The translations under genes were made by a program, and so were the position numbers. From NCBI GenBank assembly GCA_947178085.1, contig CAMWWS010000042.1:1-12439 (forward strand): 12,439 nt of DNA, read 5' to 3'. Shown piece by piece: positions 1 through 5,853 of the stretch (position 1 is the stretch's first letter; every line of letters starts with the position of its first letter). The notes under the pieces were generated by a model that was given only the letters and a program-made list of their open reading frames with translations, made no database searches and was not told where the DNA came from. This stretch comes from an uncultured Lachnospiraceae bacterium. GTDB taxonomy: Bacteria; Bacillota_A; Clostridia; Lachnospirales; Lachnospiraceae.

Positions 1-517
1 GTGCTGAAACATCAATACCCGTTCTGCCCAAAACATTCTGGAACTTTTTCCGGAATGACTGAATGCCGATACTAATCTTTGTCACTCCGGCGTCTTTCAA
101 AGAATGCAGAACAGATGGAACTACATTATCAGGGTGTAACTCTACGCCGATACCCTCGGTGATGATAAAATGCTCTTGAATAGCGTCAATAATTTCTCCA
201 AGCCGCTCAGCAGCGAGAGCAGGTGTGCCACCGCCAAAGTACAGGCTTGTAGCAGTTTTTTTACCGCTGTGCTGACTGCCTACAAGATGAATTTCCCGAA
301 GCAGAGCATCTATGTACCTATCACATAATTCTTTAGAATATCTGACCTTACAGTATGGACAGAAATTACAGATACTTTTACAAAACGGAATATGCACATA
401 CAGTCCCAAATTATCACAGCAGGAAAAAGACAGTTGCCGGTCGTATTCGTTTTTGAATATGAATGGTTTGGTTGAACGTGTCAGCCACATTCTCGTAAGG
501 TTTGTTATAGTGCTCAT
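1..517 (-). CDS. HemN/HemW-like radical SAM protein (C-terminus cut by window edge)
   Basis: The 172 visible N-terminal residues show a radical SAM domain of the HemN/HemW class (coproporphyrinogen III oxidase family and relatives). The motif LYVHIPFCKSICNFC lies at about residues 39-53, with the 4Fe-4S-binding CX3CX2C at C46, C50 and C53; an extra cysteine follows at C56. The SAM-binding GGGTP is at 95-99 and the family motif SIGIQSF at 149-155. The ATG at 517 is set by AGGAG five bases upstream (522-526), which overlaps the stop region of the preceding gene, so the two genes are almost certainly one transcript and may be translationally coupled. The C-terminal half is off the window, so true HemN, HemW (heme chaperone), an anaerobic heme-degrading enzyme or a class C radical SAM methyltransferase cannot be told apart. 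The fold is secure; the substrate is unknown. Confidence 0.9.
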   Translation of the reverse strand, partial: MSTITNLTRMWLTRSTKPFIFKNEYDRQLSFSCCDNLGLYVHIPFCKSICNFCPYCKVRYSKELCDRYIDALLREIHLVGSQHSGKKTATSLYFGGGTPALAAERLGEIIDAIQEHFIITEGIGVELHPDNVVPSVLHSLKDAGVTKISIGIQSFRKKFQNVLGRTGIDVSA

Positions 518-524
518 GTTACTC

Positions 525-1442
525 CTAAATATATTTCAGATATGTTCTTAACATCTCAAGAATAATTTTTGGGTTTCCCTGGAATAAAAGGGTGTATTCA
601 GCGACAAAGAAGTAGCCGCACTTATCACAAAGTCCGGGCACTTCAATACAGCGTCCACAGGTTGATACTTTTCCGTTTTCTATGACTACGCACTGGTAAC
701 ATGGTGTGGGAAAGCTATTGTTAATCAGGTACGGAAATGCACTCTTTAGATTGAATACAGGCGCGCCTTCCTTCATCATTTTTGCAATGATTCCACAGCA
801 TTTCGCTTTTTCCTCTTTGGAAAGCGCTAATTCCTTTGTGTCCGGATATGGTGTGTGGAAATTGAATGATACCGCCCGCACGTTTTTGGTATCACGGGCA
901 GCTATACAGACGTCACTGACAGCATCTTTGTTGATTTGGTTAATCGCCATGTAGAAACAGATATTGTCTGACGTTGCGTTTTTGATATTTTCCATGATGG
1001 TGTCGTATGTATCGCCGCGGATTGCGTTGTGGCGATCTCTGTCGCCATCCAGACTTAGCAAAATTAAGTCCGCTTCCGGCAAATCAATTGGGAATGTACC
1101 ATTGGTGACTACATTGACAATCAGAAATCCCATTTTTTTGGCTTCTATAACCAAATCCCGAATGGTACGATCTCCATCACGCCACAGGAAGGTTTCTCCG
1201 CCGCAGAAGAATAGTATGCGAACCCCCATAGCATAAAGCAGACGCATCTCATTTTGGATTTGCGTATAAGGTTGGACAACTGCTGTAATGTTATTGACTG
1301 AACAGTGCCTGCATTTTAAGTTGCACTTGTCAGTGACAATAACTGTTCCAAGTATTGGTTCCTTTTTTCTGAATAAAATTGTTTTGATACCAAAAGAGGC
1401 AAAATGTATAAATGAGGAAATTTTCATAGTATCTTCAGTCAT
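525..1442 (-). CDS. Radical SAM protein with cysteine-rich C-terminus
   Basis: A 305-residue radical SAM enzyme. The cluster motif CNLKCRHC gives C40, C44 and C47; the SAM-contacting GGET is at 81-84, and later core strands are visible (VVTNGT 111-116, LLSLDGD 128-134). The C-terminal part holds paired cysteines at C248, C251, C262, C265, C272 and C275, the look of a SPASM/Twitch-type auxiliary Fe-S cluster region, as in enzymes acting on peptides or other large substrates. Family and reaction are not recognised beyond that. It is the first gene of a minus-strand pair with the HemN-like gene, 7 bp apart. Start uncertain: the ATG at 1442 directly abuts AGAAGG with no spacer, while an in-frame ATG at 1427 (MKISSFIHF) has GAAG about seven bases upstream and would give 300 residues. 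It could modify a product made outside this window. Confidence 0.85.
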   Translation of the reverse strand: MTEDTMKISSFIHFASFGIKTILFRKKEPILGTVIVTDKCNLKCRHCSVNNITAVVQPYTQIQNEMRLLYAMGVRILFFCGGETFLWRDGDRTIRDLVIEAKKMGFLIVNVVTNGTFPIDLPEADLILLSLDGDRDRHNAIRGDTYDTIMENIKNATSDNICFYMAINQINKDAVSDVCIAARDTKNVRAVSFNFHTPYPDTKELALSKEEKAKCCGIIAKMMKEGAPVFNLKSAFPYLINNSFPTPCYQCVVIENGKVSTCGRCIEVPGLCDKCGYFFVAEYTLLFQGNPKIILEMLRTYLKYI

Positions 1443-1496
1443 CCTTCTTTAGTGTGGTTATGATAGGAAAATCGTCTGCAACTTAATTACAAAATT

Positions 1497-1525
1497 AGTT
1501 TATAATATTTTTACGAATACTTCAA
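1497..1525 (-). promoter_or_regulatory. Possible sigma-A promoter for the radical SAM pair
   Basis: On the minus strand, TTGAAG (1520-1525) and TAAACT (1497-1502) are separated by 17 bp and lie about 55 bp upstream of the radical SAM start. Each hexamer matches the consensus at four of six positions. The region is very AT-rich, so chance matches are likely. Confidence 0.3.
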
Positions 1526-1699
1526 CTATTTACAATATAAGTGTAATAAGAGGAAAATTATTTATGATATTGAAATTTATGAAATTAGGTTTTAAAATTA
1601 AGTAGATTATGATAAGTAAGAGCAGAATACTGCGGTATTATTCAGAGATATTGGATTTATTATATTAGTATTAATAAATACTGAATATAAGTAATATAG
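1526..1699. other. AT-rich intergenic DNA between divergent genes
   Basis: Together with 1443-1525 this is the gap between the radical SAM operon (minus) and the GNAT gene (plus). It is strongly AT-rich with many TATAAT-like words (for example TATAAT at 1501-1506), but no convincing -35/-10 pair for the plus-strand gene stands out. I see no ORF with a ribosome binding site, no RNA gene and no clear hairpin. Confidence 0.5.
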
Positions 1700-1711
1700 A
1701 TGGGAGTCAAT

Positions 1712-2620
1712 ATGAAGAACGAATTGTTTGAAATTTATGAAAGAAATTTTCCCTCTATTATTAGAGCAAAGGAAACGGTTTTGAATATTTTAAATAATGC
1801 AGACAACATCATTATTGAGCATAGAGATGAGCATAATGCATTAATCGGTGTATCTGTCATAAATCAGAATACGATACTTTTATTATGTGTTGATGAGCAG
1901 CACAGGAATAAAGGTATAGGAAGCCGATTGCTAAAAGATTCTGAAGAAGTTATCAAGGATAAAGGATATGACAGGATTGTCATTGGGGAAGGCTTTGATT
2001 ATATTACGCCCGGAGTGCCTACTGCCAGGCACTATTTCAAGACGGAAAACGTGGATTTAGATTGTAATATTGATGATAAAGCTGCCGATTTTTTTGAAAA
2101 AAGAGGTTATGCGCATTTAAGGAATTGTGATTTCTTTGATATGAAGTTTGATTTAAGCGAATTTAACATCGAAGAGTATAATGTAGGTGATAACATAGAT
2201 GGTATTACATATAAATGGGCGGTATTAGATGAGCTGAGAGGTATATGCTCATGCACAGATGATGCCTGTCAGGAATTTACACAATTTTATCAGTGGGAAA
2301 AGCTATATGATACAGGCAATGACTCAAGGGTTTTAATTGCGGTCATGAATGATGAGGTAGTAGGTACTTTGATTGTCGGAGTTGAAGACAGCGAAAAAAA
2401 TATAGGCAGTATCGGCTGTACAACAGTCAGACCTGCCTATAATGGTCGTCATATTGCAGTTAATCTTGCTACGATCGGAACAAGGTATTTGAGAGATATC
2501 GGAATGAAAGAAGCTTTTCTTAGCTATACCTATACCGGATTGGATCACTTATATGGATATGCCGGATATAAAATATGCGTTTATTATATGATGGCGGAGA
2601 AGAGTATTGGCGGTATTTAG
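1712..2620 (+). CDS. Tandem-domain GNAT N-acetyltransferase
   Basis: Predicted 302-residue protein with two GNAT folds in tandem. The first carries the acetyl-CoA pyrophosphate loop as HRNKGIGSRLL (about residues 64-74), then the typical ADFFEKRGY (125-133). The second spans about 150-295, with a substituted loop (VRPAYNGRHIAVNLA, 239-253) and a family-like ending GLDHLYGYAGYKI (276-288). GNAT enzymes move an acetyl group from acetyl-CoA to an amine; the acceptor here is unknown. The ATG at 1712 is preferred over the in-frame ATG at 1700 because GGGAG (1702-1706) sits five bases before it, and this SD lies inside the longer reading. The gene converges on the HTH-methyltransferase gene, and the two coding ends overlap by 4 bp. 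Family call strong, substrate not assignable. Confidence 0.88.
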   Translation: MKNELFEIYERNFPSIIRAKETVLNILNNADNIIIEHRDEHNALIGVSVINQNTILLLCVDEQHRNKGIGSRLLKDSEEVIKDKGYDRIVIGEGFDYITPGVPTARHYFKTENVDLDCNIDDKAADFFEKRGYAHLRNCDFFDMKFDLSEFNIEEYNVGDNIDGITYKWAVLDELRGICSCTDDACQEFTQFYQWEKLYDTGNDSRVLIAVMNDEVVGTLIVGVEDSEKNIGSIGCTTVRPAYNGRHIAVNLATIGTRYLRDIGMKEAFLSYTYTGLDHLYGYAGYKICVYYMMAEKSIGGI

Positions 2621-3453
2621 AAGCCTTCTCCATTCACTTTCTGCGCAATAAGCGTATCCATACAATGTTTATGCGGCGTACCGCCGCTGTTGCAGTCAAA
2701 TACATCTTCGGTACATAAATGAAAAAGCCAATCGTGATAATATCCGAATAACTCTCCTGAATGCCAGGGGTGTCTTTTATCTTCATCTCTTGTGCTATCA
2801 GGAGCCCGGTTTATAAAGGGTTTTCTGACAAACACATTCATAGCGTTTATACCGTTATTTGAGGTATGAGCTTTCAAACTGTTGCAGACATCTTCTCTTT
2901 GATTAGGCGGGATAAAGTGGAACACTCCGCTGCTGAATATAATATCATATTCGCTGTCGGGACGATAATCAAAAATATCCGCTCTGAAAAAATTTACTTC
3001 TACTCTATTGTGCTCAGCAAGCTTTTTTGCCTTTTCAATTCCTGATTCAGACACATCGAATGCAGTTACCGCATAGCCGCATTTTGCAAAGAAAACAGCG
3101 TCTTTGCCTTCGCCGCAGCCTATATCCAATACGCGGTACGGCTTTACGGGCGGGAGAATTTTCATGATATCATAGCAGATACGGTTAGGCATGAGCCCCC
3201 AATAATATCCTTCGGTATTGTATCTGTTGTCATAATCGGCCGCTACTCCGCGATAGCCGAGCAGTGCATCAACAGTTGTGTTAAGCGCTGCCGCCAGCTT
3301 CGGAAGCATGGTTACATCGGGAAATGTCGTTCCGTTTTCCCACTTTGATATTGCCTGAAAAGAAATATTAAGCGATTTTGCAAGCTGATTCTGGGTAAGC
3401 CCGAGTTCCTTACGACGTTTACTTATTACTTCTCCTGTTTTCATGTTGTCCAT
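2617..3453 (-). CDS. XRE-family HTH regulator fused to class I SAM methyltransferase
   Basis: Two domains in one chain; numbering is from the in-frame ATG at 3465. Residues 10-70 form an HTH_3/XRE DNA-binding domain (RKELGLTQNQLAKSLNISFQ at 18-37, AISKWENG at 38-45, ending VDALLGY). Residues 80-277 form a class I SAM-dependent methyltransferase with motif I VLDIGCGEG (112-120), an acidic ribose-binding residue at D137, and DIIFSSGVFHFI (174-185). The GTPHKHCMDTLIAQK end recalls TehB-like methyltransferases with HTH domains in Clostridia. A role as ligand-sensing regulator or as self-regulated detoxifying enzyme is inference. Start: AAAGG abuts the ATG at 3465 with no spacer, so the ATG at 3453 (about 11-12 nt from the SD, 278 residues) is favoured though not certain. 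A perfect palindrome lies about 30 bp upstream, suggesting autoregulation. Confidence 0.88.
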   Translation of the reverse strand: MDNMKTGEVISKRRKELGLTQNQLAKSLNISFQAISKWENGTTFPDVTMLPKLAAALNTTVDALLGYRGVAADYDNRYNTEGYYWGLMPNRICYDIMKILPPVKPYRVLDIGCGEGKDAVFFAKCGYAVTAFDVSESGIEKAKKLAEHNRVEVNFFRADIFDYRPDSEYDIIFSSGVFHFIPPNQREDVCNSLKAHTSNNGINAMNVFVRKPFINRAPDSTRDEDKRHPWHSGELFGYYHDWLFHLCTEDVFDCNSGGTPHKHCMDTLIAQKVNGEGF

Positions 3454-3483
3454 TTGCAACGTCATCCTTTCTCATTTACTGAA

Positions 3484-3495
3484 CACAGCGCTGTG
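3484..3495. promoter_or_regulatory. Candidate operator: perfect 12-bp palindrome
   Basis: CACAGCGCTGTG is a perfect dyad placed just downstream of the proposed -10 and about 30 bp upstream of the start of the HTH-methyltransferase gene. A GC-containing dyad in AT-rich intergenic DNA at the expected transcription start is a typical position for an XRE autoregulatory operator. The assignment to this regulator is inference. Confidence 0.5.
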
Positions 3496-3503
3496 ATACC
3501 TTT

Positions 3504-3532
3504 ATATTAATATAGTAAAGCGTACATAGCAA
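3504..3532 (-). promoter_or_regulatory. Possible promoter of the HTH-methyltransferase gene
   Basis: On the minus strand TTGCTA (3527-3532) and TAATAT (3504-3509) are separated by 17 bp, each matching four of six consensus positions. The -10 lies inside a second perfect dyad, TATATTAATATA (3503-3514). The 12-bp palindrome at 3484-3495 begins about nine bases downstream, at the expected transcription start. Confidence 0.38.
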
Positions 3533-3562
3533 TAACGTAAGAAGGGAATCGGGGATAATGAT

Positions 3563-3577
3563 TCAACCGGCGGTTGA
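3563..3577. repeat. Short GC-rich inverted repeat in intergenic DNA
   Basis: TCAACC and GGTTGA flank a GGC centre, a perfect 6-bp stem with a 3-nt spacer. It lies between the HTH-methyltransferase promoter region and the rpn promoter. It could be an operator for either gene; no T-run follows, so it is not an obvious terminator. The rest of 3533-3627 shows nothing I can assign. Confidence 0.35.
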
Positions 3578-3627
3578 GGAAGCGATAAATAAACCTAAGT
3601 TGAATATGTAGCAAACGGCTTTTTCAG

Positions 3628-3655
3628 TTGACATAGACAGTAAATGTGTTAAAAT
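3628..3655 (+). promoter_or_regulatory. Strong sigma-A promoter of the rpn unit (copy 1)
   Basis: A perfect -35 TTGACA (3628-3633), a 16-bp spacer and a -10 TAAAAT (3650-3655, five of six matches). The predicted start near 3662 gives a 5' leader of about 150 nt before the rpn ATG. The same elements recur in front of the second rpn copy (7787-7813), which supports a functional promoter. Confidence 0.75.
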
Positions 3656-3661
3656 AAGTAC

Positions 3662-3812
3662 AAAGCATATCACTTTCTAGATTATTAAATCAAATCAAAC
3701 ATTCTATGGTTTTCAGAAAATCTATGCTTTTATTCCATTAATTTATTATAATAAAGGCAGGAGATTTTCAAACTTATAATATAGTTTTTTCTCCTGTGGA
3801 ACAGGAGGAAAC
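3662..3812 (+). promoter_or_regulatory. Structured 5' leader of rpn (copy 1), candidate cis-regulatory RNA
   Basis: P1: GCTTTTATT (3726-3734) pairs with AATAAAGGC (3750-3758), nine pairs with one G.U. P2: AGGAGA (3759-3764) pairs with TCTCCT (3790-3795), topped by AAAC/GTTT and TAT/ATA around an AAT loop. P3: CTCCTG (3791-3796) pairs with CAGGAG (3802-3807) across a TGGAA loop; its right arm is the rpn Shine-Dalgarno. P2 and P3 share one strand, so they are mutually exclusive: P3 masks the ribosome site and P2 frees it. All pairings are kept in copy 2 (7820-7971), with base changes on both sides of several pairs. No known riboswitch class is recognised; the trigger could be Rpn itself or another ligand. 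Confidence 0.6.
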
Positions 3813-4703
3813 ATGAACTTTATTTCTTTGAAAAATGATTATGCGTTCCGGGAACTGTTTACCCATGAGAATGTCCGAAAACAGTTTATCAGCGACGTAC
3901 TTGGTATTCGTATGGAACATATAAAATCCGTAAGGTTGACAACGCCTTTTTTGTGGAAACGCTACCGTATGCAAAAGATGGGAATCATGGATTTGGCACT
4001 GGATATTAAGCTCTCGGAAGAAGCTAAAGCAGGAATTGAAATGCAGGTGCGGGTTCAGAAGAACTGGACCAAGAGGACATTGTTTTATCTGGCGAAAATG
4101 TATACGGACGATTTGAGGACAGGTCAGGATTACGGAAAACTGCGCAAATGTATCAGTATAAGCATACTGGATTTTAATCTGGTGGACAGTGATAAATATC
4201 ATACGATATACAGACTACGTGATGAAAATGGAAAAGACCTGACGGACTTGTTTGAAGTACATATCATAGAGCTAAGAAAAAAACTCCACGGAACTGAATT
4301 AGTTAACGACTGGATACGACTATTCAATGCGGAAAGTGAGGAAGATTTAAAAATGATTAAGTCAAAAAGTACAGGAATCATTGAAGCAATCAAGGAGCTG
4401 AGAACGATGAGTCTTGGTAAAACATTGCGATATATGCATGAAGAACATTTGAAAGCGGTAAGAGATCGCAGGGCAGAGGATGAATACGTACGGGATATTG
4501 GAAAGGCAGAGGGAAAGATAGAAGGAAAAATAGAAGGAAAAGCAGAAGCTGTTGTACAACTTTTGAAAGATATGGGAGATGTTTCCGATGAACTATCAGA
4601 GAAAATTATGGGAGAAAAAGACCTTGATACCCTTAACCGCTGGCTGAAAACTGCTGCAAAAGTAGAGAGTATACAACAGTTTGAGGAAAGTATGGAAAGC
4701 TGA
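3813..4703 (+). CDS. Rpn family nuclease / putative transposase (PDDEXK_2), intact copy
   Basis: A 296-residue Rpn-family protein. The PD-(D/E)XK-like core covers about residues 1-150: the N-terminal FISLKNDYAFRELF (3-16), LDIKLSEEAKAGIEMQ (63-78) with active-site candidates D60 or D64, E76 and Q78 (the E-X-Q form usual in this family), then RTLFYLAKMYTDDL (88-101) and the LRKCISISILDF strand. A charged helical tail holds KAEGKIEGKIEGKAEA (231-246), the EGK-repeat tail typical of Clostridia. Rpn proteins are DNA endonucleases linked to RecA-independent recombination and, in E. coli, to phage defence. AGGAGG (3803-3808) sits four bases before the ATG but can be masked by a leader hairpin. An in-frame internal start at 4407 may give a short C-terminal product. 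It is followed at once by a four-TM protein, probably in one operon. Target unknown. Confidence 0.9.
   Translation: MNFISLKNDYAFRELFTHENVRKQFISDVLGIRMEHIKSVRLTTPFLWKRYRMQKMGIMDLALDIKLSEEAKAGIEMQVRVQKNWTKRTLFYLAKMYTDDLRTGQDYGKLRKCISISILDFNLVDSDKYHTIYRLRDENGKDLTDLFEVHIIELRKKLHGTELVNDWIRLFNAESEEDLKMIKSKSTGIIEAIKELRTMSLGKTLRYMHEEHLKAVRDRRAEDEYVRDIGKAEGKIEGKIEGKAEAVVQLLKDMGDVSDELSEKIMGEKDLDTLNRWLKTAAKVESIQQFEESMES
4407..4703 (+). CDS. Candidate intragenic small protein within rpn (98 aa, RpnS-like)
   Basis: Met199 of the rpn reading frame (ATG at 4407) is preceded by AAGGAG (4392-4397) with a 9-nt spacer, as good as any gene start in this window. Initiation here would give the C-terminal 98 residues: a charged helical region plus the EGK-repeat tail and the WLKTAAKVESIQQF end, without the nuclease core. 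In E. coli, short Rpn proteins translated from inside rpn genes bind and inhibit the long form; that is established for RpnA, not for this gene. The degraded second rpn copy has lost exactly this region. The site is seen; the product and its antitoxin role are inference. Confidence 0.5.
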   Translation: MSLGKTLRYMHEEHLKAVRDRRAEDEYVRDIGKAEGKIEGKIEGKAEAVVQLLKDMGDVSDELSEKIMGEKDLDTLNRWLKTAAKVESIQQFEESMES

Positions 4704-4720
4704 CATCTTAAGATATGGGA

Positions 4721-4768
4721 GAAAATGGAATGAGAAAAAATGAGTTGAAAGAAAACGGGATGAGGAAA
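4721..4768 (+). repeat. 30-bp-period duplication at the start of the membrane-protein gene
   Basis: GAAAATGGAATGAGAAAA (4721-4738) and GAAAACGGGATGAGGAAA (4751-4768) are near-identical 18-mers spaced 30 bp apart. They encode ENGMRK twice in frame, whereas both paralogues downstream have this motif once. The duplication places a new in-frame ATG (4730) at good distance from GGGAG (4717-4721). Confidence 0.7.
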
Positions 4769-5806
4769 AGACAGGTAGGGAATTATTTAAAGGAGTATCC
4801 CCATGTTTATGAGGCGTTTAGAAAGGAGATCTTTGTAAAAAATATTACTATGGGGTGTTTGATTGGTTCTTCGGCAGTGGTGTTATTTGCTGCTTTTACT
4901 ATTGCTTTGCTTACAATGCTTGCTGGAGGCGACTTCATGTTTGTTTGTATGGTTGATGCTATATTGTTGGCTTTCCCGGTCATTTGCATCTTTGTTTTGC
5001 TCGAAGAGTCGGGGAGAAACGAGCTGATAAGTCTGGAGGAGCTGGAGCTTATGGAGAAGGACTTGGCATGGGAAAAAGAAAAGGTCGGTAACTGGGGGTA
5101 CAGTACGAAGGAGTCTGTTATTATTGGCTTCTACCGTATCCCAAGGAAAGGACTGAATGCTGTATATCAGGGGAAGTCCTTTTGTCGTATCGGTAGATAC
5201 AGAGGACAGGAATATGAATTAGAGTTTTATTATGAGGATGGAACTCATCTTTCAGCATGGCTGCGGAAAGATTCTGAGGCTTCGGATGAGAAGAATTTTG
5301 TACAACTGATTCGTAAATATGACGATAGTATCAAAATCTATAGATATCAGAAAATGTGTTCATATATGGGGGCAAACGGAATGCACTATCCTTTTGAAAG
5401 GCTTAAAGCTGAGGTACCTTTTGTGAGGAAAGAACTGATTGATGAATTGAATACACTGTGTAATGGAAATTCTTTCTGGAAATTGGAAGCCAAAAGCGAG
5501 AACGAACATAGTGATAATAAGGAAGTGGAACTAACACTGCGCGGCACTGTACTGACATGGCTGATATATATTGCAGGGATTTGCTTGTGGATCTGTATTT
5601 TCTTATTGTTCTACTTCATACCGATTCAACCCGAAGTAATCCGGAAAATTTGGCATAATTGTTCGGAAGCCGGAGGACTCGTTTATTTATTAGTGCCATT
5701 CCTTGTTTTGTGTGGAGCCGAATTGTGCTGGTATTTATGCTTTTTCAAAAAAGCACGTAAGATAACAGATAATGCCACAGTTATTTTATACAAAGGTACT
5801 TTCTGA
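4730..5806 (+). CDS. Rpn-associated four-TM membrane protein, paralogue 1
   Basis: No family is recognised. From the ATG at 4730 the protein has 358 residues; positions here count from the in-frame ATG at 4715. A basic N-terminal segment (MRKRQVGNYLKEYPHVYEAF, 16-35) precedes two membrane helices (about 45-68 and 74-97), a soluble middle of about 175 residues, and two more helices (278-303 and 320-344) with a short basic tail. The middle holds ISLEELELMEKDLA (105-118), NWGYST (126-131) and FYRIPRKGLNAVY (139-151), then likely beta strands and QLIRKYDDSIKIYR (197-210). This two-TM, soluble, two-TM plan recalls bacterial PH-like membrane proteins, but that is only a guess. Start: GGGAG (4717-4721) is eight bases before 4730, while the ATG at 4715 has no SD. 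It begins 26 bp after the rpn stop, so it is probably cotranscribed. Confidence 0.75.
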   Translation: MRKNELKENGMRKRQVGNYLKEYPHVYEAFRKEIFVKNITMGCLIGSSAVVLFAAFTIALLTMLAGGDFMFVCMVDAILLAFPVICIFVLLEESGRNELISLEELELMEKDLAWEKEKVGNWGYSTKESVIIGFYRIPRKGLNAVYQGKSFCRIGRYRGQEYELEFYYEDGTHLSAWLRKDSEASDEKNFVQLIRKYDDSIKIYRYQKMCSYMGANGMHYPFERLKAEVPFVRKELIDELNTLCNGNSFWKLEAKSENEHSDNKEVELTLRGTVLTWLIYIAGICLWICIFLLFYFIPIQPEVIRKIWHNCSEAGGLVYLLVPFLVLCGAELCWYLCFFKKARKITDNATVILYKGTF

Positions 5807-5853
5807 GGAAATAGAGTGAAAATAGTAAATATAAATTTGGAGACGTAATTAGT

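Noticed and set aside
312..551. Plus-strand open frame over the HemN-like gene
   Set aside because: It is a shadow of the minus-strand radical SAM gene, whose motifs and SD are clear.
525..1442. The two radical SAM genes as the annotated 'radical SAM mobile pair' (proteins A and B plus a MarR regulator)
   Set aside because: The cluster-motif contexts here (TDKCNLKCRHC and the HemN-type HIPFCKSICNFC) differ from what I recall of that pair, and no MarR gene is present.
3788..3790. Leader hairpin P2 as an intrinsic terminator
   Set aside because: The T-run lies inside the right arm of the hairpin rather than after it, and is followed by CTCCTG and the SD.
3774..4202. Minus-strand open frame opposite the rpn start
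   Set aside because: It is antisense to a well-supported nuclease gene, has no ribosome binding site and gives no recognisable protein.
3813..4703. rpn as part of an insertion sequence (the family is often labelled putative transposase)
   Set aside because: I find no terminal inverted repeats or target duplications bounding the gene; the duplicated block extends over the promoter and leader and into the membrane-protein gene.
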